Counted from the first letter of the stretch, positions 55,188 to 64,000 are shown. The stretch is DNA of 64,000 nucleotides from Bacteroidota bacterium (GCA_016866235.1 VGMW01000002.1:62001-126000); one strand, 5' to 3'. Program-made: numbers and translations. The notes: generated from the sequence alone by a model not told the origin.

Positions 55188-56558
55188 TTATTTCTGAAGG
55201 CAGCGACGGATAACTTCGTCCAGTTTGCCCAGGAGGTGAATCTTAATGCCTTTTTTTTCCTGAAGACCTGATTGGTGGTATTTAGAAATAAAAATTTCTT
55301 TGAACCCAAGTTTTTCAGCTTCTGAAATTCGTTGTTCAATTCGGTGAACCGGGCGAAGCTCTCCTCCCAGGCCGACCTCGGCAGCGAAACAGGTCTTATC
55401 GGAGATGCTAATTTCTTCCATGGAGGAAACCATCGACATACACACCGCCAGGTCAATGGCGGGATCTTCGACGTATAAACCTCCCGCCATATTTAGAAAG
55501 ACATCCTGCGTGCCCATGCGGTAGCCACAGCGTTTTTCTAAAACCGCCAACATCATGTTTAGCCTTTTATGGTCAAACCCATTTGGATTTCGTTGTGGTG
55601 TTCCATAGGAAGCTGTGCTCACCAGCGACTGCACTTCAATAAGCAGTGGTCGGTTCCCTTCAACGGTTGCGCCTATGGTTACACCGCTTAGCGGATGATC
55701 CTTTGGTGAGATCAGGATTTCCGATGGATTGTTAACCTGGCGTAAACCAGTGCCCAGCATTTCGTAAATCCCGATTTCGGATGTAGAGCCAAACCTGTTC
55801 TTGATCGTACGAAGAATTCGGTAGGAAAGATGCCGGTCACCTTCAAACTGAAGCACTGTATCGACCATGTGTTCCAATACCTTTGGTCCGGCAAGCATGC
55901 CGTCCTTTGTGATGTGGCCGACCAAAAAAACGATGGTTCCGGTCTCCTTAGAAAATTTCAGCAACTCCGCTGCACATTGTCGTACCTGACCGACGCTTCC
56001 TGCAACCCCGTCCAACAGGGGTGAGTACAACGTCTGAATTGAATCGATGACCATCACCTCCGGCTTTATCTCCTCTGCTGCATGAAAAATATTTCTGGTG
56101 TTGGTTTCGGTGAGCAGCCATGTATCCGGATTCCGTTCGCTGGACAGCCGATCGGCACGCATTTTTATTTGCTGATCACTTTCCTCACCGGAGACATAAA
56201 GCGTTTTAATTTTTTTTAGCGACAACGCCAGCTGTAGCATTAACGTTGATTTTCCAATGCCTGGCTCCCCGCCGATTAATAATAAACTTCCTGGAACCAT
56301 TCCACCGCCTAAGGTCCGGTCCAGTTCCTGGTCGCCGGTGAAGATTCTTTTTTGAGGAACAACCGTCAGATCACTTAAGGCAGTTGGCTTGGAGACTTTT
56401 GATATCGACTCCTTTCGCCATTCATTTTTGTTTTCATTTTTTTGAACCAGCTCTTCCGCGAAGGTATTCCACTGTTCGCACGATGGACATTTTCCCATCC
56501 ACTTTGCGGCTTCATGTCCGCAGTTCTGACAAAAGAAAACAGTTTTAGTTTTAGCCAT
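55188..56558 (-). CDS. radA: DNA repair protein RadA
   Basis: 456 aa. Zinc finger CQNCGHEAAKWMGKCPSCEQW at the N-terminus, RecA-type ATPase with Walker A GGEPGIGKSTLM, the RadA-specific KNRFGS motif, and a C-terminal Lon-protease-like domain (about residues 280-456). It drives branch migration of recombination intermediates. A TAGATTTG box ends exactly 4 nt before its ATG. Confidence 0.95.
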   Translation of the reverse strand: MAKTKTVFFCQNCGHEAAKWMGKCPSCEQWNTFAEELVQKNENKNEWRKESISKVSKPTALSDLTVVPQKRIFTGDQELDRTLGGGMVPGSLLLIGGEPGIGKSTLMLQLALSLKKIKTLYVSGEESDQQIKMRADRLSSERNPDTWLLTETNTRNIFHAAEEIKPEVMVIDSIQTLYSPLLDGVAGSVGQVRQCAAELLKFSKETGTIVFLVGHITKDGMLAGPKVLEHMVDTVLQFEGDRHLSYRILRTIKNRFGSTSEIGIYEMLGTGLRQVNNPSEILISPKDHPLSGVTIGATVEGNRPLLIEVQSLVSTASYGTPQRNPNGFDHKRLNMMLAVLEKRCGYRMGTQDVFLNMAGGLYVEDPAIDLAVCMSMVSSMEEISISDKTCFAAEVGLGGELRPVHRIEQRISEAEKLGFKEIFISKYHQSGLQEKKGIKIHLLGKLDEVIRRCLQK

Positions 56559-56562
56559 CGGA

Positions 56563-56570
56563 CAAATCTA
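56563..56570 (-). promoter_or_regulatory. -7 box TAGATTTG, 4 nt before radA
   Basis: Exact consensus on the minus strand ending 4 nt before ATG 56558, giving a leaderless or near-leaderless radA mRNA. A TTTG at 56595-56598 lies 24 nt further up. Confidence 0.45.
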
Positions 56571-56616
56571 AGCAGCGAATGGCTTAAGAGTTCTCAAACG
56601 TGAAAAAAACGGTGTC

Positions 56617-57429
56617 CTAGGATTTTTTTAACGGTGAATCGGGTTCTTTGGACATAATGTAGTAAACCAATTTGTCCATAACCGCCGGTATCCATTTGTT
56701 TAAAAATACGGCCAGTTTTCCCTGTGAAGTTAAAATTAGGTCACGTTTACGTCGAACGACCGCCTGATAGGTTAGTTCAGCCACCGTTTCAGCAGTCATC
56801 ATTTTATTTTCATTGCGTGGCGATTCACCCTGAGAATGTCCGGAGGCATTTAGGGCTTTGTTTCGAATGTTGGAGGCAGTGAAGCCCGGACAAACCGAAA
56901 GAACATGTACACCTCGGCTCATCACCTCTGTCCGCAACGATTCCAAAAATCCTTCCATGGCAAACTTTGATGCGGAATAGGCGGTGCGCGCAGGTGTCGA
57001 TCTCCTTCCATTAATGGATGAAATTCCGACGATAGAACCTTTTGATTTGAGGATATGGGGCAAAGCAAATTTGGTTAAAGCCACCACACCCGTGAAGTTG
57101 ATGTTCATCACCTGGTTGAAAACACTTAGATCCAGGTCTTCAAAGAGTGCCCGCATGCCAACGCCGGCATTACAGACCAAAACATCGATTTGTCCAAAAT
57201 GCTCTACAGCGGCTTCAACTGTTTTTTTATTGTCAACCTCCGAACCCGCATCAGCGACCAATCCCCTAACGATGATTTGTTTTGCTGAAAGTTCTCGGAT
57301 AGTTTGATCAAGTGCATCAGGATTTCGACCGGTAATAAATATTTTTGAACCACGAAGGCCGAAGGTAAATGCGATTGCCTTTCCTATGCCAGAGGTGGCA
57401 CCGGTGATGACGACAACTTTATCTTTCAT
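56617..57429 (-). CDS. Short-chain dehydrogenase/reductase
   Basis: 270 aa. Rossmann motif TGATSGIGKAIAF, NAG (CNAGVGM), catalytic Ser in GISSINGRRS and Tyr-Lys in YSASKFA. NAD(P)-dependent oxidoreductase of the classical SDR type; the substrate is unknown. Its promoter box TACTTTTG ends 4 nt before ATG 57429 and overlaps the promoter region of divergent ppc. Confidence 0.88.
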   Translation of the reverse strand: MKDKVVVITGATSGIGKAIAFTFGLRGSKIFITGRNPDALDQTIRELSAKQIIVRGLVADAGSEVDNKKTVEAAVEHFGQIDVLVCNAGVGMRALFEDLDLSVFNQVMNINFTGVVALTKFALPHILKSKGSIVGISSINGRRSTPARTAYSASKFAMEGFLESLRTEVMSRGVHVLSVCPGFTASNIRNKALNASGHSQGESPRNENKMMTAETVAELTYQAVVRRKRDLILTSQGKLAVFLNKWIPAVMDKLVYYIMSKEPDSPLKKS

Positions 57430-57433
57430 TCTT

Positions 57434-57441
57434 CAAAAGTA
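57434..57441 (-). promoter_or_regulatory. -7 box TACTTTTG, 4 nt before the SDR start
   Basis: Exact TAnnTTTG match on the minus strand, ending 4 nt before ATG 57429. The TAAACTTTA on the other strand (57440-57448), a possible ppc -7 element, overlaps it. Confidence 0.45.
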
Positions 57442-57458
57442 AACTTTAACCAGTAACC

Positions 57459-59984
57459 ATGGGTTTTATCCCTTCTTCAGGATTTAAAGAAACGGTTGGT
57501 AACCGATACCATATATACAATAGCCTTTTTCTGAATCTGCCTTTTCAAAGTATTGCCAGGACTGGCGCTTTGATGCCGTTGTTGCTTAAGCATTGTGAAG
57601 AAGGTTTCGCAGCTTCAAAATCCCCTGAGGATATTCTGAATTCGTTTTTTACAAGGTATGCGACAGGCTTGAATCAGGAAGAGCAGCATGAGTTGTTCTT
57701 TGATATCATTCGGTATGTAGAGCGACAGGTTGTATTGTTTGATTCGGTGGAAGATGCTGCGTTTGAAGAGTTGAATGATGTACGCGGACAGGGAACCTTC
57801 AGTGGGCTGTTGCTAAGAGCCAAGGCCGAGAATAAGTTGGACCAGCTAAAACAAAAGCTTCAGCAATTTTCTGTGCGTGTGGTTTTAACGGCTCACCCGA
57901 CGCAATTTTATCCGGGAACGGTTTTAGGAATTCTGACCGATCTCGAACTGGCCATTCGGTCTGGTGATCTCGTCCAGATCAATCAGCTGCTTCAACAGCT
58001 GGGGAAAACAAAATTTTTTAAGCAGACCAAGCCTACTCCTTTTGAGGAGGCAGCCACGTTGTGCTGGTACCTTGAAAATGTTTTTTATGCATCGGTAACG
58101 GACATCGTTTTGCGGATGAGCCGCTCATTGGAAATTGAGCCATCGGAATGGATCAATCCGGACATCATCTCCATCGGATTTTGGCCGGGAGGCGACCGAG
58201 ATGGAAATCCGTTTGTAACCAATGAAACAACCTGGCAGGTGGCGACCCATTTGCACGAGCGTGTTATCCGGAACTATTTCAATGAAGTCAGAAAACTAAA
58301 ACGTCGATTAACCTTCACTGGCGTGGACGTTGTGGTTCAGCGGATGGAGCAAAAACTCCTGGCCAACATCCAAAAATCGGAGGGGGCCTATTCGACCGAT
58401 ACGGAACTGTTGGGAGATATTGACGAGGCAAGAAAAATTTTGATTGAAAAACACGATGGACTCTTTCTGGAAATACTTGATGAATTTCTGATTAGGGTTA
58501 AGATCTTTGGTTTTCACTTTGCGGGACTAGACATCCGACAACATGCAGACAGGCATGAAGGGATTTGGAAAAATTATTTTGGAGCAAAGTGGGAAAATTA
58601 TGCTGAGGAGAAGAGTAAAATAGATGCCGTGCTTAATTCCTCAGCAAAGGACTTCAAAGAAAATTCGGAGTCAGATGATGTTGGAGTTTTTTCTGTTGTA
58701 AAAAAAATACAATCGGTTTATGGTGTTAAAGCTTGCAGCCGGTACATCATCAGCAATTGTGGCTCTGCACTGCATGTTATTGAGGTTTTTCAATTGGCCA
58801 AATTGTTTGCAGCTCAATCCGACGGGCTGAAGGTAGATGTAGTGCCGCTGTTTGAAAGCATCGAAGACCTTGCAGGCGCAGGAGATGTGATGCGGGAACT
58901 CTATGCTATACCGACGTACCGTGAACATATTCGCATGCGTGGCAACCGTCAGGTGATTATGCTTGGATTCTCCGATGGCACCAAAGATGGGGGTTACCTT
59001 CGGGCCAACTGGTCCATATTCCGTGCCAAGGAAATGCTGACCAGCGTTTCAAGGGAAGCAGGCATTACAGTCATATTTTTTGATGGAAGAGGAGGGCCGC
59101 CTGCGCGTGGAGGCGGTAACACACACGACTTTTATGCATCGCTTGGTCCTTCTATTGAATCTGAGGAAATCCAGATAACCATCCAAGGTCAGACCATTAG
59201 TTCTAATTTCGGAAGGCCGGTATCATGTACATACAACCTTGAACAATTGTTGTCTGCAGGTGTTGAGCAGGCAGTATTTGATTCCCATCCAGAGATGACA
59301 GCCGACGATAAGTTATTGTTGGATGATCTGGCTGAGGCTGGTTACGAAGCTTACCTCCGACTAAAAAAACATCCGGATTTTGTTGCCTATCTGCAGGAGG
59401 TAACACCACTGCCGTATTTTGGCGAAACGAATGTTGGATCCAGGCCAACCTCGCGCAAAGTGAATAAGGATTTAAAGCTTGAAGACCTCCGGGCTATTCC
59501 CTTTGTGGGCAGCTGGGCACAGATGAAACAAAATATTCCTGGTTTTTATGGCGTTGGGACGGCCATTGAAAAGATCGCATCAAAAGGATCGATGCCTGCT
59601 ATTAAAGACCTGTTCAGACGTTCATTGTTTTTTAGAACATTGCTCGGCAACAGTATGATGTCGCTGACAAAAACATTTTATCCGGCTACAGCGCATCTGC
59701 AACAGGATGAGAAGTTTGGTCAGATCTGGAGTCAGATGCAACAAGAGAATGTCCGCTCAGCGGAAAACATTCTTGCTGTCGCTGGAATTTCAAGTCTGAT
59801 GGAAAACAGTCCGGGTGGACGAGCATCCATCAGGTTGCGTGAAAAAATTGTTTTACCACTGATTGCGATACAGCAATACGCCTTGATTCAGGTTCGCAAA
59901 GGCAATGATTCGCTTGGAATATTCAGGAAGCTGATCATCCGCTGCATGTTCGGAATCATAAATGCAGCAAGAAATTCAGCCTAG
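57459..59984 (+). CDS. ppc: Phosphoenolpyruvate carboxylase
   Basis: 841 aa, somewhat shorter than the roughly 900-residue enterobacterial enzyme. Carboxylates PEP to oxaloacetate, refilling the TCA cycle. Catalytic elements are LTAHPTQFYPGT (His), GGDRDGNPFVT, MLGFSDGTKDGGYL, FDGRGGPPARGGGNTHDF and LLGNSMMSLTKTFYPATA. The C-terminus ends AARNSA, where most family members have a conserved RNTG or QNTG tetrapeptide, so the final residues differ. The start is 29 nt from the SDR start, with overlapping promoter boxes. Confidence 0.93.
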   Translation: MGFIPSSGFKETVGNRYHIYNSLFLNLPFQSIARTGALMPLLLKHCEEGFAASKSPEDILNSFFTRYATGLNQEEQHELFFDIIRYVERQVVLFDSVEDAAFEELNDVRGQGTFSGLLLRAKAENKLDQLKQKLQQFSVRVVLTAHPTQFYPGTVLGILTDLELAIRSGDLVQINQLLQQLGKTKFFKQTKPTPFEEAATLCWYLENVFYASVTDIVLRMSRSLEIEPSEWINPDIISIGFWPGGDRDGNPFVTNETTWQVATHLHERVIRNYFNEVRKLKRRLTFTGVDVVVQRMEQKLLANIQKSEGAYSTDTELLGDIDEARKILIEKHDGLFLEILDEFLIRVKIFGFHFAGLDIRQHADRHEGIWKNYFGAKWENYAEEKSKIDAVLNSSAKDFKENSESDDVGVFSVVKKIQSVYGVKACSRYIISNCGSALHVIEVFQLAKLFAAQSDGLKVDVVPLFESIEDLAGAGDVMRELYAIPTYREHIRMRGNRQVIMLGFSDGTKDGGYLRANWSIFRAKEMLTSVSREAGITVIFFDGRGGPPARGGGNTHDFYASLGPSIESEEIQITIQGQTISSNFGRPVSCTYNLEQLLSAGVEQAVFDSHPEMTADDKLLLDDLAEAGYEAYLRLKKHPDFVAYLQEVTPLPYFGETNVGSRPTSRKVNKDLKLEDLRAIPFVGSWAQMKQNIPGFYGVGTAIEKIASKGSMPAIKDLFRRSLFFRTLLGNSMMSLTKTFYPATAHLQQDEKFGQIWSQMQQENVRSAENILAVAGISSLMENSPGGRASIRLREKIVLPLIAIQQYALIQVRKGNDSLGIFRKLIIRCMFGIINAARNSA

Positions 59985-59991
59985 CACTCAG

Positions 59992-60606
59992 CTACCAGAT
60001 TTTCGGAAACAACAACCCCGACTTTTCCTTGTAAGCATGGAACGTTGGATATCTTGAGAGGGACCGATCCTTTCGCAGCATATTCGGAATGAATTCAGCA
60101 GCGAAGAAGGCGCCGATTCCGAGCCATCCATAAGGACTGCAGGAGGCTAAAGCAAATCCTGAATAAATCATAAGCTCACCCAGGTAATTGGTGTTTCTGC
60201 AATTGGCGAAAAAACCTTCAGTGATCAGCCCCGGTTGGTATTTAAGGGTGAAATACTTCTGCGCATCACTCGCATAATGAATCATGGTTCCGAAAACGAC
60301 CAGGAAAACTGAACCCGCGATTACTGGTCCAGATGGTTGAAGTCCTGAACTCAGGAGTATCCAGGGTGCAACCCAATACAACAGTAAGGCGCACCAGGCA
60401 AAAATTCCAAAGCCAACAGAAACCTGTTTTTCCCATTGACGGTCAGGATAGATTCGGTCTTTGAGCAACCACAATATCCCGTAGGTACCATGCAGAGCCA
60501 GGTACAGCCAGGCTCCGGTCCCAAATTCATCGAAGTAGAACATCAGGCCCAACACAACAGGAGCAGTTAAGCCCTTGTGCAAATTGACCGCGTATTTAAG
60601 TTTCAT
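59992..60606 (-). CDS. DUF1295/steroid 5-alpha reductase-like membrane protein
   Basis: 204 aa with about five transmembrane helices. C-terminal GLITEGFFANCRNTNYLGEL and NMLRKDRSLSRYP resemble the NADPH-binding region of the 5-alpha-reductase/ICMT superfamily (DUF1295). Substrate unknown, possibly a lipid. It ends 7 nt from the convergent ppc gene. Confidence 0.75.
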   Translation of the reverse strand: MKLKYAVNLHKGLTAPVVLGLMFYFDEFGTGAWLYLALHGTYGILWLLKDRIYPDRQWEKQVSVGFGIFAWCALLLYWVAPWILLSSGLQPSGPVIAGSVFLVVFGTMIHYASDAQKYFTLKYQPGLITEGFFANCRNTNYLGELMIYSGFALASCSPYGWLGIGAFFAAEFIPNMLRKDRSLSRYPTFHAYKEKSGLLFPKIW

Positions 60607-60682
60607 GATGGTTGGTTTTGGTAAAATCTTCCTTTCGGGCCAGGCTAAAAATCAATACTTTTAGAAATTATCCTGAACGAAT

Positions 60683-62125
60683 ATGAAAAAAATTATTCTT
60701 ATCGCTTCCGTGGCCCTCTTGGCATCTTGTTCTCAAAAACCCGCTGAGACAAGGCTTGAAATTTTTCAACGCATCAATGCTGAGGTTCTGGCCAATTCAA
60801 GGGCCTATGAAACCCTTCAAGAGGAAACTTCTACGATAGGTCACCGGTTAACAGGATCTGACAATGGCCACAAGGCAGAACAATACACTTTCGATAAATT
60901 CAAAGAGTATGGCTTTGAGGACGTTAAGTTTCAGGAATTTGAAGTTGAAGCCTGGTCTCGAGGTACAATTTCCGTTGAGGTAGAAGGTGCGCCACTAAAG
61001 GCAGTGACGCTCGGTCACGCTCCGGTAAGCGCAGAGGTTAATGCTCAGTTGATTGATGTTGGCAACGGACTGGAGGAAGACTTCGCTGCACTTTCCAAAG
61101 AAGTGAAAGATAAAATTGCTTTTTTCAGTGTCGGCCTTTCGAAGGACAGTAAGCCCGGGTTACACAATCTTCATCGAAGTGAAAAAACAGCCTTGGCCAT
61201 ACGGCACGGCGCAGTCGGAGTAATCATCTTCAATCAGGTTGATGGAGGTGTACTCTTTACCGGCACTGCTTCCGTAACCGGCGCACTGATTCCCATCCCT
61301 GCTGTTTCTATCGGACTGGAGGATGGAATGGCCATCAAAGAAAAACTTAAAGCCGGCAAAAAAATTAGCGCGAAAATCAACATGACCAACAACAGTGGCA
61401 TGATTAAGGCAAGGAACGTGATTGCTACCATTAAGGGTTCTGAAATCCCTGATGAAAGAATTGTGGTCGGTGGCCATCTCGACTCCTGGGACTTGGCGAC
61501 TGGGGCCATTGATAATGGTATAGGATCATTTGCTGTGTTGGATATGGCACGTGCATTCATGGCCAATAAACTTAAACCAAAACGGACTGTTCAGTTTGTT
61601 ATGTTCATGGGTGAGGAGCAGGGTTTACTGGGTTCTCGTTATATGGTTCAGCAGGAAACTTCCAGCGGCTCGATCGATAACATCAAGTATATGTTCAATT
61701 GTGACATGAGTGGTAATCCTGTCGGCATCAATGCCGGCGGCATGCTGGAGGACACTGTTTTCTTTGCAACCCTGGGAGCGGAGTTAAGTAAAATAGATAC
61801 GGTCTATAAAAATAAATTTTCCAAAGGCCTTGGATTGCACAGCGATCACCAGCCGTTTATGCTGGAGGGCATACCTGTGTTATCCATGCACAGCAATTTG
61901 GAGCGTCACATTTATCGCTGCTACCATGCAGATTGCGATGATTTTGATTTGGTAAATCAGGAACACATTCGAAACATGGCCAGGTTTGGCTCAATGTTGC
62001 TGTTCGCTGTTGCTGATGCTGAAAAGCTTCCGGCCAGGAAAATGGATAGTGAGACTACACGAAAGTTCATGATTGAAAACAATCTTGAACAGCCGCTTAG
62101 GATTGCAGGTGATTGGAAGTGGTGA
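60683..62125 (+). CDS. M28-family zinc metallopeptidase, lipoprotein
   Basis: 480 aa. Lipoprotein signal with Cys16 (LLASCSQ). A protease-associated (PA) domain (about 120-230) is inserted before the M28 catalytic domain: GGHLDSWD, GAIDNGIGSF, FMGEEQGLLGS (Glu pair), FNCDMSGN and HSDHQPF give the two-zinc site (His, Asp, Glu, Asp, His). An exported aminopeptidase or carboxypeptidase of the cell envelope. A TACTTTTA box lies 19 nt upstream. Confidence 0.9.
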   Translation: MKKIILIASVALLASCSQKPAETRLEIFQRINAEVLANSRAYETLQEETSTIGHRLTGSDNGHKAEQYTFDKFKEYGFEDVKFQEFEVEAWSRGTISVEVEGAPLKAVTLGHAPVSAEVNAQLIDVGNGLEEDFAALSKEVKDKIAFFSVGLSKDSKPGLHNLHRSEKTALAIRHGAVGVIIFNQVDGGVLFTGTASVTGALIPIPAVSIGLEDGMAIKEKLKAGKKISAKINMTNNSGMIKARNVIATIKGSEIPDERIVVGGHLDSWDLATGAIDNGIGSFAVLDMARAFMANKLKPKRTVQFVMFMGEEQGLLGSRYMVQQETSSGSIDNIKYMFNCDMSGNPVGINAGGMLEDTVFFATLGAELSKIDTVYKNKFSKGLGLHSDHQPFMLEGIPVLSMHSNLERHIYRCYHADCDDFDLVNQEHIRNMARFGSMLLFAVADAEKLPARKMDSETTRKFMIENNLEQPLRIAGDWKW

Positions 62126-62133
62126 TCGCTGCA

Positions 62134-63618
62134 CTAAATGTGCAGCAGCCCTTTTTCTTTGGCTTCCAGTTGTGTTTCACCCATGAGGTAGGAATCTACT
62201 GCTCTTGCTGCCTCACGTCCCTCCGAAATGGCCCATACCACAAGGCTTTGCCCACGACGCATATCGCCGGCTGAAAAGACATACTCTACTGAAGTTTGGT
62301 AGCGGTTGCATTTGACATTTCCACGTTCGTCGTACTCAATGCCCAATTGATCCAGCAATCCCTGATGCTGTGGGTGCAGAAATCCAAGCGCCAGAAGGGC
62401 CAGATCACAAGGCAAGGTTCGCTCGGTACCGGGAACTTCTACGAATTGAGGTGCTTTGCCTGCTTCGTTTTTCCATTCGATGTCAACAACATTTAGACCA
62501 GTCACCTTTCCTTCTTTGTTTCCAACGAATGATTTGGTGAGTATTGCCCATTGACGTTCGCAACCTTCTTCATGTGAAGTGGAAGTCCGTAGAATCATAG
62601 GCCAGTTGGGCCAGGGCGTCACCGGATTTTTTTCCTTGGGAGGCTTCACCATTATTTCAAGCTGGGTCACCGATGAAGCGCCATGCCGGTTGCTGGTGCC
62701 AACACAATCGGAGCCGGTATCTCCACCCCCGATGACGATCACATGCTTACCGGTAGCAAGAATTTCCTCTGCTTCGTGATTGTTTTCGTTGGAAGCCAAA
62801 GGCTGTTTGCCGCTTACCCTCCGGTTCTGCTGTGTAAGGAAATCCATTGCGAATTCCACACCATCCAATTCACGTCCCGGAATTCCAAGGTCACGTGGTA
62901 TGGTAGAGCCGCCACACAACAAGATAACATCAAACTCATCTCTTAATTGCTGAACCGGTACGTTAACACCGACGTTGGCGTTGGTTTGAAATTTAATCCC
63001 CTCAACTTCCATCAGTCGAACTCTTCTTTCGACGATACCCTTTTCAAGTTTAAAATCAGGAATACCATAGCGCAACAGCCCACCAATTTCATCCGAGCGC
63101 TCAAATACGGTGACGGAATGTCCTGCTGTATTAAGTTGGGAGGCAGCGGCTAACCCTGCAGGACCAGACCCGACCACGGCTACTTTTTTCCCGGTTCGTT
63201 TTCCCGGGATATTAGGCTTTACGTAACCCTCTTCAAAAGCTTTTTCAATGATTGACTTTTCAATGAATTCAATGGCAACGGGTGGCTTATTGATTCCGAG
63301 AACGCAGGACGATTCACAAGGTGCCGGACAAATTCTCCCGGTGAATTCAGGAAAATTATTGGTTGAAACAAGCAGTTCATAGGCTTGCTTCCAGTTTCCA
63401 TGATAAACCGCGTCGTTGAATTCAGGTATGATGTTGCCGAGGGGACAGCCATTGTGGCAAAATGGTACACCACAGTCCATGCAGCGTGAGGCCTGTTTAC
63501 GGGTGAGCTCTGTATTTCCGGTTTTCTCGATTTCGCGGTAATCTTTTAGCCGCTCGTTCACCTCCCGCTTTTGCGGCAATTCTCTTCCTATTTCAAGAAA
63601 CCCTGTTGGTTTACCCAT
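62134..63618 (-). CDS. gltD: Glutamate synthase [NADPH] small chain
   Basis: 494 aa. N-terminal ferredoxin-like Cys clusters (CMDCGVPFCHNGCP and CPAPCESSC), FAD-binding GSGPAGLAAASQL with ERSDEIGGLLRYGIP, and a second nucleotide-binding GGGDTGSDCVG. Supplies electrons from NADPH to the large subunit for glutamate synthesis from glutamine and 2-oxoglutarate. It lies 11 nt downstream of gltB and is co-transcribed with it. It ends 8 nt from the convergent M28 gene. Confidence 0.95.
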   Translation of the reverse strand: MGKPTGFLEIGRELPQKREVNERLKDYREIEKTGNTELTRKQASRCMDCGVPFCHNGCPLGNIIPEFNDAVYHGNWKQAYELLVSTNNFPEFTGRICPAPCESSCVLGINKPPVAIEFIEKSIIEKAFEEGYVKPNIPGKRTGKKVAVVGSGPAGLAAASQLNTAGHSVTVFERSDEIGGLLRYGIPDFKLEKGIVERRVRLMEVEGIKFQTNANVGVNVPVQQLRDEFDVILLCGGSTIPRDLGIPGRELDGVEFAMDFLTQQNRRVSGKQPLASNENNHEAEEILATGKHVIVIGGGDTGSDCVGTSNRHGASSVTQLEIMVKPPKEKNPVTPWPNWPMILRTSTSHEEGCERQWAILTKSFVGNKEGKVTGLNVVDIEWKNEAGKAPQFVEVPGTERTLPCDLALLALGFLHPQHQGLLDQLGIEYDERGNVKCNRYQTSVEYVFSAGDMRRGQSLVVWAISEGREAARAVDSYLMGETQLEAKEKGLLHI

Positions 63619-63629
63619 GTGCTGAACAG

Positions 63630-64000
63630 TTATTTAACTCCGTATTGAACCAGCGGAACTTTTTGCTTTCTTTTCTGAAGCGCAGCCTTGTAATCCATTG
63701 GCATGACCTTCACAAAGCGTGGATAGCATTCGTTCCAGTTTTTAAGAATCTCAGAAGCCACCTGGCTGCCAGTGAACGTGAAATGATCGAGAATCATGCG
63801 ACGAAGACCCTCTTCTTCCCCATCTTCGAAAGTATCGAACATCACCATCTCCGTATTACAATTCTTTTTGAAATCATTTTTCAGATCGTATATGTAGGCC
63901 ACACCACCGCTCATCCCTGCTGCAAAATTTCGACCTGTCTCGCCCAGTATGACAACGACGCCACCTGTCATGTATTCACAGCCGTGGTCGCCTACTCCTT
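63630..64000 (-). CDS. gltB: Glutamate synthase large chain, 3' end (truncated by window)
   Basis: The C-terminal 122 codons only; the gene continues beyond the window end. GDHGCEYMTGG, VVILGETGRNFAAGMSGG and AYIYD are typical of the GXGXG beta-helix domain of GltB, and the C-terminal tail is intact. Partner of the downstream gltD. Confidence 0.95.
   Translation of the reverse strand, partial: GVGDHGCEYMTGGVVVILGETGRNFAAGMSGGVAYIYDLKNDFKKNCNTEMVMFDTFEDGEEEGLRRMILDHFTFTGSQVASEILKNWNECYPRFVKVMPMDYKAALQKRKQKVPLVQYGVK

Noticed and set aside
1-64000. tRNA, rRNA, CRISPR, IS elements and prophage genes
   Set aside because: No cloverleaf, repeat array, transposase, integrase or phage structural gene was visible, and all intergenic regions are short.

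Overview
The window reads as a chromosomal segment of a Bacteroidota bacterium, most likely Cytophagales. The evidence is the gene families (DUF4783 and DUF5916 proteins, a sortilin/BNR-repeat secreted protein, a long Snf2 helicase, separate purE and purK, a TonB-dependent receptor), moderate GC, almost no Shine-Dalgarno sequences, and repeated TAnnTTTG boxes, the -7 element of the Bacteroidota primary sigma factor. Genes are packed tightly on both strands. I found no tRNA, rRNA, insertion sequence, prophage or CRISPR array. The content is mostly core metabolism, envelope biogenesis and transport.

Layout. 1-5200: a long minus-strand run (DUF4783 protein, nadC, YcxB-like, recX, DinB-like, ATP-grasp, LysE-like, deoxynucleoside kinase) with several 4-nt start/stop overlaps. 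5.2-8.5 kb: gpmI, a lipoprotein and a TerC/Alx membrane protein. 8.5-10.2 kb: purK-purE. 10.2-12.1 kb: a TerB-like gene divergent from two TPM-domain membrane proteins. 12.2-16.1 kb: glyA, tatC, rpiB and a membrane-anchored TPR protein. 16.1-18.7 kb: a MATE exporter and an RlmI-type methyltransferase on the minus strand. 18.8-27.6 kb: an HtrA protease, ispH, a TonB receptor, a sortilin-like secreted protein and a conserved Cys/His protein. 27.6-30.7 kb: a GT-C-like membrane protein, rbfA and a LolC/E-type permease. 30.8-36.5 kb: an Snf2 helicase, a Tat-exported TIM-barrel protein with an SGNH hydrolase, and an acyltransferase. 36.5-42.5 kb: a heavy-metal RND efflux operon (His-rich exported protein, RND pump, TolC-like, adaptor). 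42.6-49.6 kb: amidohydrolase, FKBP isomerase, exported RidA, DUF5916 outer-membrane protein, pirin. 49.7-57.4 kb: small conserved protein, rluD-like, polyprenyl synthase, RNase R, a GATase-like protein, radA and an SDR. 57.4-64 kb: ppc, a DUF1295 protein, an M28 peptidase, gltD and the 3' end of gltB.

No clearly new multi-gene system stands out. The strongest unusual signals concern gene expression. (i) ispH has no ATG, GTG or TTG that keeps its first iron-sulfur cysteine; an ATC codon sits where homologues have ATG. (ii) The DUF5916 gene shows the same problem: its signal peptide is encoded upstream of the first ATG with only ATC or ATT available. (iii) Several genes have a TAnnTTTG-like box exactly 4 or 5 nt before the start codon, which implies leaderless or nearly leaderless transcripts. 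Other leads are the His-rich protein heading the metal-efflux operon, the TerB/TPM/TerC neighbourhood, an orphan signal-peptide mini-ORF, and a conserved CxC protein with its own well-formed promoter.
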